This document shows, piece by piece, positions 17,808 through 27,059 of a stretch of DNA of 64,000 nucleotides; positions within the stretch are counted from its first letter, which is position 1, and each line of letters starts with the position of its first letter. The DNA is from Polaribacter porphyrae (GTDB taxonomy: Bacteria; Bacteroidota; Bacteroidia; Flavobacteriales; Flavobacteriaceae), in contig NZ_MSCN01000001.1 in assembly GCF_002954685.1 (NCBI RefSeq), forward strand, positions 1,816,429-1,880,428. The letters run 5' to 3'. Both the position numbers and the translations under genes were made by a program. The notes under the pieces were generated by a model. The model ran no database searches and had not been told where the DNA came from. It saw only the letters and a list, made by a program, of their open reading frames with translations.

Positions 17808-17907
17808 TTTATAATATTTTAATACTTTAATGTTATGTTTGCATAGAGTAAAGTTGGTAAGGTTTTACTCAAAACTCTAAATAAACAAAAATCTATTTTA
17901 GAGGATG

Positions 17908-17915
17908 CAAATTTA
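17908..17915 (-). promoter_or_regulatory. -7 promoter element of rpmE2
   Basis: On the minus strand TAAATTTG (TAnnTTTG), with TTTG at 17934-17937 placed 18 bases upstream as the -33 element. It gives a leader of about 95 bases to the L31 start. Confidence 0.55.
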
Positions 17916-18016
17916 ATGATATTTTTTAATCTACAAATAAATTAATTGTTTTTATTTACATTTCTAAAATTTATGTTTAAAATATGATACAGAACACTTT
18001 AAACAAATTCAAAACC

Positions 18017-19054
18017 ATGAAAAAGATTTTATTTTTCGCAACATTAACCATACTAATAACACTAATTTCTTGTGATAAAGCTTACAAGTTTAAATTAGAA
18101 GTTGTAAAAAAAACAACATTAAACAAAAAAATTACTGCCAAATTGATAGAAGTAGACAACCAAAATGTAGATAGTGTGCAGTTTTATATCAATGGTAAAA
18201 CTGTTGCTACTAAAGATAATACTACAATTATAAATACTTCAGATTTAGGAATTGGAAAACATATTATATCTGCTGTTGCATTTTATCCTAATAATGCAAA
18301 AAAAGTAAATAACTCTTTTGAAATTTTTGCAAGTAAAAAGTATGAAACTTACACCTATGAAATAGTTAACGAATACCCTCATGATACTAATGCATACACT
18401 CAAGGTCTAGAGTATTATAATGGTTTCTTATATGAAACAACTGGTAGAAGAGGACAATCAACTTTAAGAAAAGTAGATATTAAAACTGGTAAAGTTTTAC
18501 AATCTATAGCTTTAGACAAAAAATACTTTGGTGAAGGCATGACTATTTTAAACAATAAGATTTACTGGCTTACTTGGCAAGCTAAAAAAGGTTTTGTCTA
18601 TGATTTAAAAACCTTTAATTTAGAAAGAGAATTTAATTACAATAATAGTACTGAAGGTTGGGGATTAACTAATAATGGAAGAGAACTTATAAAATCTGAT
18701 GGTACTCATAAAATTTGGTTTTTAGATCCTGAAACCTTGAAGGAAAAAAGATATATTCAAGCATATTCAACAGATAAAGCCGTAAAAGATTTAAATGAAT
18801 TAGAATTAATAAATAACAAGCTGTATGCAAACAAATACCAAAAAAGTATAATTACTATTATTAATCCCAAAACAGGAGCTATTGAAGGTTTGGTAGATTT
18901 AAGACCATTAGAAAAAGAAATGGCAAAAACTCAAAAACTAGAACCGCAAGATGAGGTTTTAAACGGAATAGCTTATGACAAAGAAAACGACAGACTTTTT
19001 GTAACTGGTAAGAATTGGGGGAAACTTTTTGAAATCAAATTGACTAAAAAGTAA
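18017..19054 (+). CDS. Glutaminyl-peptide cyclotransferase-like lipoprotein
   Basis: A 345-residue protein. The lipoprotein signal MKKILFFATLTILITLISC ends at a lipobox Cys, so it is membrane-anchored in the envelope. The C-terminal 250 residues are a beta-propeller of the bacterial/plant-type glutamine cyclotransferase (YPHDTNAYTQGLEYYNGFLYE, YGEGMT-like FGEGMTILNNKIYWLTWQ, LNGIAYDKENDRLFVTGKNW). It would form N-terminal pyroglutamate on exported proteins. I chose ATG 18017 over 17984 because it gives the signal directly. Confidence 0.88.
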   Translation: MKKILFFATLTILITLISCDKAYKFKLEVVKKTTLNKKITAKLIEVDNQNVDSVQFYINGKTVATKDNTTIINTSDLGIGKHIISAVAFYPNNAKKVNNSFEIFASKKYETYTYEIVNEYPHDTNAYTQGLEYYNGFLYETTGRRGQSTLRKVDIKTGKVLQSIALDKKYFGEGMTILNNKIYWLTWQAKKGFVYDLKTFNLEREFNYNNSTEGWGLTNNGRELIKSDGTHKIWFLDPETLKEKRYIQAYSTDKAVKDLNELELINNKLYANKYQKSIITIINPKTGAIEGLVDLRPLEKEMAKTQKLEPQDEVLNGIAYDKENDRLFVTGKNWGKLFEIKLTKK

Positions 19055-19098
19055 TAAACGAATCATTTTAAAGTTCTATTTTTATACAAAATTGATGT

Positions 19099-20607
19099 AT
19101 GCGTTATTTTATCACTTTTATAATTTGTGTTGCTCTTATTTCAGTAAGTTCTTGTAGAAAAGATTTTTCTACCATACCTAGTTTTGGAAATTTAGAGTTT
19201 TCTAAAGACACCGTTTTTTTAGATACAGTTTTTACAAATATTGGTTCAGCCACGTACAATTTAAAAGTTTACAATAGAGGCAATAAAGACATAACAATCC
19301 CAAAAATTAACCTTGAAAATGGTGTGAATTCTAATTATCGATTAAACGTTGATGGTATTCCTGGCAAAGAATTTAATGATATTGACATTCTTGCAAAGGA
19401 CAGTATTTTTGTTTTTGTAGAAACAACAATCAACATAAATGCTGTTACAAATCCTTTATATACAGATCGAATTTTGTTTGATACAGGTACAAATCTACAA
19501 GATGTAGATTTGGTAACTTTAGTACAAGATGCAAATTTTATTTTTCCTGCAAAAGATGCATTAACCATGAAAATTGATAGCCTCACTTTAGATGGACAAC
19601 CTACTACTATTAAAGGTCGATTTTTAACTGATGCCGAGCTTACAATTACTAAAAACAAACCAACAGTAATTTATGGTTATGCTGCTGTCCCTGCAAACAA
19701 AACACTAACTATAGAGGCTGGGGCAAATATTCATTTTCATAATAATTCTGGTTTAATTATTGATGATAAAGCAACTCTAAAAGTAAACGGAACTTTAACT
19801 GAAAAAGTAGTTTTTGAAGGTGATCGATTAGAAAATTCTTTTAGTAGAATTCCTGGTCAATGGGGCACAATTTGGATGCGTGCAGGAAGTAAAGACAACG
19901 AAATAAAGCATGCTCAAATCAAAAATGGAATAATTGGGATTCTTATTGATAGCATTGGCACACCTTCTACTCCAACTTTAAAATTAGAAAGTTCAGAAAT
20001 TTATAACAATTCTAACTTTGGTATTTTAGCAAGAGAAACCAATATTGAAGCTCACAATGTAGTTATTGGTTCAGCTGGGCAAGCATCTTTGGCAGCTACC
20101 ATTGGCGGTACTTATAATTTTACACATAGCACTTTTGCCAATTATTGGAATAATGGTATAAGACAACTTCCTGCTGTGTTGGTTAATAACTTTTTCACTT
20201 TTCAAGATGTTAATGGCCAAGAAATTACTCAAACTAGAGATTTAAAAGCTGCTAATTTTACTAATTGTATTTTTGATGGTAATAACAACATTGAATTTGT
20301 ATTAGATAAAGTAGATGGTAGTCTTTTTAATTATAGTATCGAAAACTGCATGATTTCTTTTACTGATAATAGCAATACTTTTGATGGTGTTGTAGAATTA
20401 GATTTTGAAAATAATACCAACTACCAAAACATAATCTTAAATGGCTTTGCCAATTTTAGAGATACTCAAAAAGAAGATTTTATTATAGGTGAGAACTCTG
20501 ACGCAATCAATAAAGGTAAAACTACACTGTTTACTTTTGATATTTTAGGAAAAGATAGAACTACAAACCCAGCAATAGGAGCCTATCAAAATATTACTTT
20601 TGATTAG
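19099..20607 (+). CDS. Lipoprotein with beta-helix-like repeats
   Basis: A 502-residue lipoprotein (MRYFITFIICVALISVSSC). Residues about 30-150 form an immunoglobulin-like domain (DTVFLDTVFTNIGSATYNLK). The rest looks like a right-handed parallel beta-helix (AGANIHFHNNSGLIIDDKAT, LKLESSEIYNNSNFGI) and ends with LGKDRTTNPAIGAY, as in surface proteins with pectate-lyase-like folds. No catalytic residues could be assigned. Its 3' end overlaps the convergent small membrane gene by 14 bases. Confidence 0.75.
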   Translation: MRYFITFIICVALISVSSCRKDFSTIPSFGNLEFSKDTVFLDTVFTNIGSATYNLKVYNRGNKDITIPKINLENGVNSNYRLNVDGIPGKEFNDIDILAKDSIFVFVETTININAVTNPLYTDRILFDTGTNLQDVDLVTLVQDANFIFPAKDALTMKIDSLTLDGQPTTIKGRFLTDAELTITKNKPTVIYGYAAVPANKTLTIEAGANIHFHNNSGLIIDDKATLKVNGTLTEKVVFEGDRLENSFSRIPGQWGTIWMRAGSKDNEIKHAQIKNGIIGILIDSIGTPSTPTLKLESSEIYNNSNFGILARETNIEAHNVVIGSAGQASLAATIGGTYNFTHSTFANYWNNGIRQLPAVLVNNFFTFQDVNGQEITQTRDLKAANFTNCIFDGNNNIEFVLDKVDGSLFNYSIENCMISFTDNSNTFDGVVELDFENNTNYQNIILNGFANFRDTQKEDFIIGENSDAINKGKTTLFTFDILGKDRTTNPAIGAYQNITFD

Positions 20608-20800
20608 CCTTAACTGTTTTATAAGTAAATGAATAAAAGTTTTTTAATGCAACTGAAAACCACAATAAGACAATAATCCATGTTGTAAAGTGCTTTTTAA
20701 AAACCTCAATAAAGTTTATTGCATAACCAGTTCGTAATTCATTTATTATAATCACCACTGCTAGTATCACCCAAAAAAGATTTAAATATCTTGTTTTCAT
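20594..20800 (-). CDS. Small membrane protein A
   Basis: A 68-residue protein with two hydrophobic segments (YLNLFWVILAVVIIINEL, TWIIVLLWFSVALKNFYSF) and a basic end (KTVKANQK). The layout resembles the 70-residue protein next to it, suggesting paralogy. Its end overlaps the beta-helix gene on the other strand. Function is unknown. Confidence 0.55.
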   Translation of the reverse strand: MKTRYLNLFWVILAVVIIINELRTGYAINFIEVFKKHFTTWIIVLLWFSVALKNFYSFTYKTVKANQK

Positions 20801-20914
20801 TTAAAATAACTTTATGGGGGAACTCTTTGATAAGTAAAGGTACAAATAATAAACCCTTTATATCACAAATGCGTGTTAATTCTAATGCAATAGAATGAAA
20901 AAAATAAAATTAAG

Positions 20915-21127
20915 TTAGTCTAATTTTATTTTTTCTGAAGAAGTTTTTAATCTAATAAAATATTGACATAAATTAGTAATAGCTATAAAAAACCATATAC
21001 TTCTATATATCCAAGAATTAATTTCGAAACCTAATATATTGGTCATTGATTCTCCTTTAAATAAACTAGTAATACAAATAATCATTGCAAAAAGACCCCA
21101 AATCAAATCCCTTATTTTATTTCTCAT
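20915..21127 (-). CDS. Small membrane protein B
   Basis: A 70-residue protein with two hydrophobic segments (IWGLFAMIICITSLF, SWIYRSIWFFIAITNLCQYF) and a charged tail. It is organised like protein A: a short basic start, helix, soluble loop, W-rich second helix. It starts just 5 bases after the stop of the third small gene, so the two are co-transcribed. Function is unknown. Confidence 0.55.
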   Translation of the reverse strand: MRNKIRDLIWGLFAMIICITSLFKGESMTNILGFEINSWIYRSIWFFIAITNLCQYFIRLKTSSEKIKLD

Positions 21128-21132
21128 ATTTT

Positions 21133-21309
21133 TTAAATAATAATTCCTGCTTTATAGGCTTGCTCTCCAATGAAAGATCCAAAATGATACATAAAGCTGA
21201 TAAGTAATATCGAAGCATAAACATATATTATTTTTTTCTTATGAGATTTCTTTTTAACCTCTTTTAATAAGAGATATGCACTAATGAATAATAGAAAATA
21301 TATAATCAT
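21133..21309 (-). CDS. Small membrane protein C
   Basis: A 58-residue frame on the minus strand, ATG at 21309-21307 and TAA at 21135-21133. It reads MIIYFLLFISAYLLLKEVKK, then a basic KKKSHKKK-like loop, then IIYVYASILLISFMYHFGSF, and ends in AGIII. Two membrane helices with a cytoplasmic basic loop are expected. It is the first gene of a small-membrane-protein run (C, B, A). Confidence 0.5.
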   Translation of the reverse strand: MIIYFLLFISAYLLLKEVKKKSHKKKIIYVYASILLISFMYHFGSFIGEQAYKAGIII

Positions 21310-21362
21310 GGTTGTTAAGTTTATTTAGTTAGTAGTTATTCTTGTGTAATTGTTACAAAAAA

Positions 21363-22637
21363 TCACTTTTTATAAACAATTCCATTTTTCATAACAAAAA
21401 CTACATTTTCCATAGTAGCAATATTTTTTGTAGGATCATCGTCTACTGCTATTATATCTGCAAAAAAGCCTTTATTTATTTGCCCAATTTCATTGTCCAT
21501 TTTTAACAACATCGCATTTGTAATGGTTGCAGATTGTATAGTTTCCATAGCTGGCATCCCAGCTTCTACCATAAATCCAAATTCTTTTCCATTATCTCCG
21601 TGTTTAAAAACACCTGCATCAGTTCCGAATGCAATTCCAACTCCTTTTTTATAAGCTTTTGCAAAAGTTCCTTGAATTTGTGGGCCAACAGCTAATGCTT
21701 TTGGCACAACAATTTCTGGGTAGAAACCTGCAATTTTTGCCTTTTCTTCTACTTCTTTTCCTGCAGTGATTGTAGGTACTAAATAAGCATCGTGTTTTTT
21801 CATTAGCTCCATAGTTTCGTTACTCATATAAGTTCCATGCTCTATGGTTTTAACGCCTCCAATAATGGCTCTTTGCATACCTTCATCTCCATGAGCATGT
21901 GCAGCTACATGCATTCCATAATCTTTTGCTGTATCGCAAATCGCTTTTACTTCTTCTATAGTAAACTGTGGATTATCTCCTGATTTTGCAACACTTAACA
22001 CACCACCTGTTGCAGTGATTTTTATACAATCTGCACCATTTTTATAACGTTGACGAACTGCTTTTTTAGCATCTTCAACAGAATTTACTACACCTTCTTT
22101 TGGTCCAGGATTCCCAATTAACTTTCTACTACTTCCGTTTGTTGGATCTGCATGACCTCCTGTTGTTGCCAGGGATTTGCCTGCAGTAAATACTCTTGGA
22201 CCTGGAATTTTACCTTTATTTATAGCATTTCTAACAGATATGTTTACTCCAGTTCCTCCTAAATCTCTAACAGTAGTAAAACCATTTAATAATGTTGTTT
22301 TTGCAAATCCTACTGAATTAAAAGCAACATCCGCCTCATTTAGAATAAAACTATTTAATCTTGTATTTCTATCAAACTCTTGCTCTATATGAACATGCAT
22401 ATCAATTAAACCAGGCATTACAACTTTATTCCTTAAATCAATTAATTTTCCTCCTTTGGGCATAATATAACCATCCATTACATCAACAATTTTATTTTCT
22501 TTTACTAAAATTGTTTTTTTAGTGTTTATTTTACCAGATTTTGTATCAATTAATTTACCACATAAAATATAAGTGGTTTGTGCTGTTATATTTTGCATAA
22601 AAAGAAAGGCAATAAAGAGAAGAACTATTTTTTTCAT
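21363..22637 (-). CDS. Exported metal-dependent amidohydrolase
   Basis: A 424-residue enzyme with a signal peptide (KKIVLLFIAFLFMQNITAQ). Metal ligands are visible: DMHVHIE (first two His), the carboxylated-lysine region CIKITATGG, HAHGDEGM, IEHGTY and the GTDAGVF aspartate. This is the imidazolonepropionase/prolidase-like subgroup, often annotated as Xaa-Pro dipeptidase-like. It is probably periplasmic and hydrolyses a dipeptide or cyclic amide; the substrate is unknown. Monocistronic, divergent from the SDR gene. Confidence 0.88.
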   Translation of the reverse strand: MKKIVLLFIAFLFMQNITAQTTYILCGKLIDTKSGKINTKKTILVKENKIVDVMDGYIMPKGGKLIDLRNKVVMPGLIDMHVHIEQEFDRNTRLNSFILNEADVAFNSVGFAKTTLLNGFTTVRDLGGTGVNISVRNAINKGKIPGPRVFTAGKSLATTGGHADPTNGSSRKLIGNPGPKEGVVNSVEDAKKAVRQRYKNGADCIKITATGGVLSVAKSGDNPQFTIEEVKAICDTAKDYGMHVAAHAHGDEGMQRAIIGGVKTIEHGTYMSNETMELMKKHDAYLVPTITAGKEVEEKAKIAGFYPEIVVPKALAVGPQIQGTFAKAYKKGVGIAFGTDAGVFKHGDNGKEFGFMVEAGMPAMETIQSATITNAMLLKMDNEIGQINKGFFADIIAVDDDPTKNIATMENVVFVMKNGIVYKK

Positions 22638-22705
22638 TTGTTTGATTTTAATTCTTAAATGTATGAAAATTTAAGTAGATTGCTTTCTCAAAATATTTAA
22701 TCTGA

Positions 22706-23386
22706 ATGAAAAACGTTGTTATTACAGGCACAAGTAGAGGTATTGGGTTTGAACTTGCTAAATTGTTTGCTGAAAATGGTCATCAAGTATTAGCAATTTC
22801 TAGAAATACAAAACCTTTATCTACAATTCATCACCCTAATATTAAGGTAATTTCTATTGATATTTCTAAAGATGATGATATTGATAAAGTGGTTGATTTT
22901 GTGAAAAACGATTGGAAAAAAGTAGATATTCTTATTAATAATGCTGGAAAACTAATAAATAAACCTTTTACAGAACTTACTTCTGATGACTTTTTAGAAG
23001 TATATAAAGTAAATGTTTTTGGGGTAGCTTCTTTAACAAAAAGTATGATTCCTTTTTTAAAAAAAAACAGCCATGTAGTTACCATTAGTTCAATGGGAGG
23101 CATACAAGGAAGTATGAAATTTCCTGGATTAGCTGCATATTCATCTGCAAAAGGTGCAGTAATTACGTTATCAGAATTATTAGCAGAGGAATATAAAGAG
23201 CAACAAATTGCATTTAATGTTTTGGCTTTAGGAGCTGTACAAACAGAAATGCTACAAGAAGCATTTCCTGGTTTTAAAGCTCCAGTTTCTGCTAAAGAAA
23301 TGGCTAATTATATTTTTAATTTTGCATTAAATGATCATCAATTTTATAACGGAAAAGTATTACAGGTGTCTTCAACTACTCCGTAA
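22706..23386 (+). CDS. Short-chain dehydrogenase/reductase
   Basis: A 226-residue classical SDR. The cofactor loop is TGTSRGIG (residues 7-14), then NNAGK, SSMGG with the catalytic Ser, and YSSAKGA with catalytic Tyr and Lys. The Arg in the cofactor loop and AISRNTK after the second strand suggest NADP(H). The substrate is unknown. The SprT-like gene follows 26 bases later. Confidence 0.9.
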   Translation: MKNVVITGTSRGIGFELAKLFAENGHQVLAISRNTKPLSTIHHPNIKVISIDISKDDDIDKVVDFVKNDWKKVDILINNAGKLINKPFTELTSDDFLEVYKVNVFGVASLTKSMIPFLKKNSHVVTISSMGGIQGSMKFPGLAAYSSAKGAVITLSELLAEEYKEQQIAFNVLALGAVQTEMLQEAFPGFKAPVSAKEMANYIFNFALNDHQFYNGKVLQVSSTTP

Positions 23387-23412
23387 AATAAGCTTTTAAC
23401 TTTTAAATTTAA

Positions 23413-24006
23413 GTGAACAATATTCTGATAAAATATATTCCTGAAAGCTCAATTGATATGGTTCTGTATTTAATTGAACAAAACAATTTCAATTTAAAGA
23501 TTGTTAATCAAAGACAAACAAAACATGGAGATTTTAGGCAATTACCTAATGGTAAATTTCAAATTACAGTAAATAATAATTTAAATCAATATCAGTTTCT
23601 GCTAACTTTAATTCATGAAATTGCACATCATATTACACATCAAAAATTTGGTAGAGTTCAAGCTCATGGCAAAGAATGGAAAACTGTTTTTCAGCATTTA
23701 ATGTTACCTTTTCTAAAACCTGAAATTTATCCAAAAAACATACTACCACATTTAGCTAATTATTTAAAAAACCCAAAAGCTAGCACAGATTCTGATGCTA
23801 AACTTTCTTTGGCTCTACGAAATTTCGAAGCAGATAAGGGAAAAGAATTTATTTTTTCTCTTCCTGTAAATAGTTTGTTTTTATTTAGAGATGTAGTTTA
23901 CAAAAAAGGAAATCACAGACGAACTAGAATTGAATGCGTGAGTATGAATAATAATAAAGTTTATTTATTCAATCAAAATGTAGAAGTCGAATTACTTAAA
24001 ATTTAA
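23413..24006 (+). CDS. SprT-like zinc metalloprotein
   Basis: A 197-residue protein starting with GTG. It holds LIHEIAHHITHQ (HEIAH at residues 68-72) and HGKEWKTVFQHLM, the SprT/Spartan pattern with the third His in the A-H-G-K-x-W segment. SprT domains cleave DNA-protein crosslinks in eukaryotes; bacterial function is uncertain. The C-terminal 60 residues look like a beta-rich domain (NSLFLFRDVVYKKGNHRR). It overlaps the DUF389 gene tail-to-tail by 4 bases. Confidence 0.85.
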   Translation: MNNILIKYIPESSIDMVLYLIEQNNFNLKIVNQRQTKHGDFRQLPNGKFQITVNNNLNQYQFLLTLIHEIAHHITHQKFGRVQAHGKEWKTVFQHLMLPFLKPEIYPKNILPHLANYLKNPKASTDSDAKLSLALRNFEADKGKEFIFSLPVNSLFLFRDVVYKKGNHRRTRIECVSMNNNKVYLFNQNVEVELLKI

Positions 24007-25466
24007 TTACCTCTTTTTATAAATAAGGTATCTAAACTCAACTCTTTTTGCAACCAAGTTCTTAACTCTCTCTCTTTTGGCGAAATAATACTATCTGGTA
24101 ATCTAACATTCCATTTTATAGTTGCAATAGGTATGGTATCAATTTTAATAAAGTCTTTAGATGATAGCACATTTGCAAAATCAATCTTCTCAATATCTAT
24201 ATATCTAATTTTTGCATCTTTTGCTATTCTACTAAATGCAATTACTTTTTTATTTTTATTAAGTGCATCTTGCTCTATTCTATTATTTAAATCTGATATA
24301 GTTTCTTGTAAATCTGAAATCTGTTTTTGCAAACCAGATATAATATTTTTACTCTCTTGCAGCTCTGCTCTTTTTTCTTTGTAGGCAGAAGTTATTAAAT
24401 CGAAACTTTTGGTATCACTCCCTTTAATTCTCAATTTAAAATCTTTAATTTTATAGTATTCTTTGCTGTTTAATTGATTGCTTAATAAATTCCTTTCACC
24501 ATCAGTAACTTCATTAAAGAAACTTATTTTTATCTCTTTTTCGTCAATATCTAATTCAGGATCTCCTATTAACTGAAAATTTTCAATTTCTTTAACTTCA
24601 TTTTTAATAAAGTTTTTTATCTGAAGTTCAATTTGACTTTCATTAAAAACTCTTAAAAAAGTAAAAATTGCAGGAATCATAACTGCTAAACCTGTAATTG
24701 TTGCAATAGTAGCATACCGTTTTCTTTTAGCCGCATTTGCATACTTATGCATAGGAAACTTTAATAGTTTTAACACTATAAAAGAAGCTAATGCAATAAA
24801 AATTGTATTTATAATAAACAAATACATTGCTCCAAAAAAGTATGGAAAATTACCTTTTGCCAAACCATAACCTGCTGTACATAAAGGAGGCATTAAAGCT
24901 GTAGCAATAGCAACACCAAAAATTACTGAAGCAATTGTACCTTTTTTAGTTCTAGCAACCATTAATGCTAAACCACCAAAAAAAGCAATTAAAACATCAC
25001 GAATATCTGGGCTAACTCTGCCTAATAGTTCTGATGTATCTTCACTTAAAGGAAAAAAATAAAAGAACATAAATGATGCGAAAAGACTTAAACCAATCAT
25101 TATGCCCAAATTGGATAATGATTTTTTAAAAGTATCTATATCATTTAATGCGAAAGACATACCTAAACCAAGAATTGGCCCCATTAGAGGAGAAATTAAC
25201 ATGGCTCCAATAACAACTGCAGTTGAATCTGCATTTAAACCAATTGAAGCTACAAAAACAGCAAAAATAAGAATCCAAGCTGTTGCACCTTTAAAAGGAA
25301 TATCTGCTTTTATAGCATCGATTGTAGCTCTATGATCAGTATCTTCTCTAAAATCAAAAAGAACTGAAAGAAAATTATTAATACTTTCTATTGGACCAGC
25401 AATTTGCTCCTTTTTCTTTGGATTAAATTCTTGTTCTTGATTATTTATGTCTTTATTTTCTTCCAT
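24003..25466 (-). CDS. DUF389 membrane protein
   Basis: A 487-residue protein. The membrane core (about residues 60-280) shows LNADSTAVVIGAMLISPLMG, then FFGGLALMVARTKKGT and ATALMPPLCTAGYGLAKGN, signatures of DUF389. Outside it, about residues 300-490 are soluble with a coiled coil (ISGLQKQISDLQETISDLNN). The family may sense or transport a small molecule, but function is unproven. Confidence 0.88.
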   Translation of the reverse strand: MEENKDINNQEQEFNPKKKEQIAGPIESINNFLSVLFDFREDTDHRATIDAIKADIPFKGATAWILIFAVFVASIGLNADSTAVVIGAMLISPLMGPILGLGMSFALNDIDTFKKSLSNLGIMIGLSLFASFMFFYFFPLSEDTSELLGRVSPDIRDVLIAFFGGLALMVARTKKGTIASVIFGVAIATALMPPLCTAGYGLAKGNFPYFFGAMYLFIINTIFIALASFIVLKLLKFPMHKYANAAKRKRYATIATITGLAVMIPAIFTFLRVFNESQIELQIKNFIKNEVKEIENFQLIGDPELDIDEKEIKISFFNEVTDGERNLLSNQLNSKEYYKIKDFKLRIKGSDTKSFDLITSAYKEKRAELQESKNIISGLQKQISDLQETISDLNNRIEQDALNKNKKVIAFSRIAKDAKIRYIDIEKIDFANVLSSKDFIKIDTIPIATIKWNVRLPDSIISPKERELRTWLQKELSLDTLFIKRGN

Positions 25467-25520
25467 TTATCTTTATTAAGAACTTTGGAAAGATACAAAA
25501 AAACTAAATTGATATTTTTT

Positions 25521-26057
25521 TTATTGAAGGTATATTTTATCAATCTCTAATTGAAATTGTTCATTCTTCTTATTACCAATTAATATAGCCAATTCTTCTA
25601 TTGATTCTTCAGAAAAATTTTCGATATTTAATTTTCTTCCTCTAAAAGTAGGATACATATCTGATAATTTAATTTCAATTAACGACCAGTTTTGAGTTGT
25701 AATGAATGGTTTTACATAAGAATAATAATCTTTACTATTATTTTTTATTCTTAACTGATAATTTTTACCATCTCCTTTTATCTTTAAAATAATTTTAGAA
25801 TATTTAGCAACATTTTTTTTGCTAAATCTGTATCTAATAGATGAAAATCCTCCGTTATTTTTTGTAGAAACAAAACCATAAAAAATTCCATTTCCTACAT
25901 CATTTATCTTCAAGTTTCCTTGAGATAAACCACCCATAACTCCATCATCTACAACTTGCCAAATAGAGATATTGGTATTCTTATTAAAATCAAAAATTAT
26001 TGTTTTTTCATCACTCATAAAACAAAAAATAAAAAGTACTGTAAGTATTTTATTCAT
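25521..26057 (-). CDS. CIA30/NDUFAF1-like protein
   Basis: A 178-residue protein with a short hydrophobic start (KILTVLFIFCFMS). The motif WQVVDDGVMGGLSQGNLKI and SIRYRF, NYQLRIKNNSKDYYSYV form the CIA30 jelly-roll domain. In eukaryotes CIA30 assists complex I assembly; bacterial homologues are of unknown role. The hydrophobic start suggests export or a membrane anchor. Confidence 0.8.
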   Translation of the reverse strand: MNKILTVLFIFCFMSDEKTIIFDFNKNTNISIWQVVDDGVMGGLSQGNLKINDVGNGIFYGFVSTKNNGGFSSIRYRFSKKNVAKYSKIILKIKGDGKNYQLRIKNNSKDYYSYVKPFITTQNWSLIEIKLSDMYPTFRGRKLNIENFSEESIEELAILIGNKKNEQFQLEIDKIYLQ

Positions 26058-26115
26058 CTAAATTAATTCACTGAATAAAAATACTATTTAAAAAGAAGTT
26101 TTTTGTTAAAAAATA

Positions 26116-26146
26116 AAAAAACTCTGTAGTTAACTACAGAGTTTTT
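26116..26146 (-). terminator. Terminator after tRNA-Lys (bidirectional)
   Basis: Perfect palindrome ACTCTGTAGT / ACTACAGAGT (26121-26142) with A and T runs on both sides. It lies 11 bases past the tRNA 3' end on the minus strand. Confidence 0.8.
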
Positions 26147-26156
26147 AAGGTTTTTG

Positions 26157-26229
26157 TGACCGGGCTGGGGCTCGAACCCAGGACCCTCTCCTTAAAAGGG
26201 AGATGCTCTACCAACTGAGCTACCAGGTC
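26157..26229 (-). tRNA. tRNA-Lys (anticodon TTT)
   Basis: A minus-strand cloverleaf: acceptor GACCTGG with CCCGGTC, D arm GCTCAGTTGGTAGAGC, anticodon loop CTTTTAA (anticodon TTT) on stem TCTCC/GGAGA, and T arm CTGGG-TTCGAGC-CCCAG. The CCA tail is not encoded. Acceptor position 5-68 is a U-C mismatch; the other six pairs are fine. Confidence 0.95.
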
Positions 26230-26291
26230 AATAATTTTCCTTTTTGCGGGTGCAAATATATAAGTTAATTTTAAAAAAACAAATACATTTT

Positions 26292-27059
26292 CTATTTTGT
26301 TTCATTTAAATAAGCTTCTCTGACTTTTTTAAATAAATTAGATGAATATACAAAATCTACAACTATCTTATTATCAGTCTTAAGCATATCTTCACTACTA
26401 CCTTCCCATTCTTTTTTACCATCTTTTAAAAAAAGAATCTTTTCTCCTATTTCCATTACAGAGTTCATATCATGAGTATTAATTACAGTTGTAATTTGAT
26501 ATTCGTCTGTAATTTCTTGAATCAAATTATCGATAACTGTGGCAGTTTGAGGATCTAAACCAGAATTAGGTTCATCACAAAATAAATATTTAGGATTCAT
26601 AACAATAGCTCTGGCAATTGCCACTCTTTTTTGCATTCCTCCAGATAATTCTGCAGGTAATTTTGTATTAGAATTTTCTAAATTTACTCTATCTAAAACA
26701 AAATTTACACGCTCTAACATTTCTGCTTGAGATTTTTTTGTAAACATCTTTAAAGGAAACATTACATTTTCTTCTACTGTTTGAGAATCAAACAATGCAC
26801 TTCCTTGAAAAACCATACCTATTTCTTGCCTCCATTGTCTTTTTTCTTCAATAGTAAATTTTGTATTAATTCTACCATCAAAAGAAATTGTTCCTTCCTC
26901 TGGAGCATGCAAACCTATTAAAGATTTTAAAAAAACAGTTTTTCCTGCTCCACTTTGTCCAATTATTAAGTTTGTTTTTCCTGGGTGAAAAGTAGCATTT
27001 ATTCCTTTTAATACTTTAACATCACCAAAACCCTTATGTAAATTTTTAACTTCTATCAT
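26292..27059 (-). CDS. mlaF: ABC transporter ATP-binding protein, MlaF-like
   Basis: A 255-residue ATPase. Walker A is GQSGAGKT (about residue 34), the Q-loop is VFQGSALFDSQTVEENV, the signature is LSGGMQKRVAIARA, Walker B is YLFCDEPNSGLD, and the switch His lies in VINTHDM. The sequence resembles MlaF, which drives lipid trafficking between the membranes. Its ATG directly follows the stop of the permease gene. The MCE (MlaD) partner gene is not in the window. Confidence 0.88.
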   Translation of the reverse strand: MIEVKNLHKGFGDVKVLKGINATFHPGKTNLIIGQSGAGKTVFLKSLIGLHAPEEGTISFDGRINTKFTIEEKRQWRQEIGMVFQGSALFDSQTVEENVMFPLKMFTKKSQAEMLERVNFVLDRVNLENSNTKLPAELSGGMQKRVAIARAIVMNPKYLFCDEPNSGLDPQTATVIDNLIQEITDEYQITTVINTHDMNSVMEIGEKILFLKDGKKEWEGSSEDMLKTDNKIVVDFVYSSNLFKKVREAYLNETK

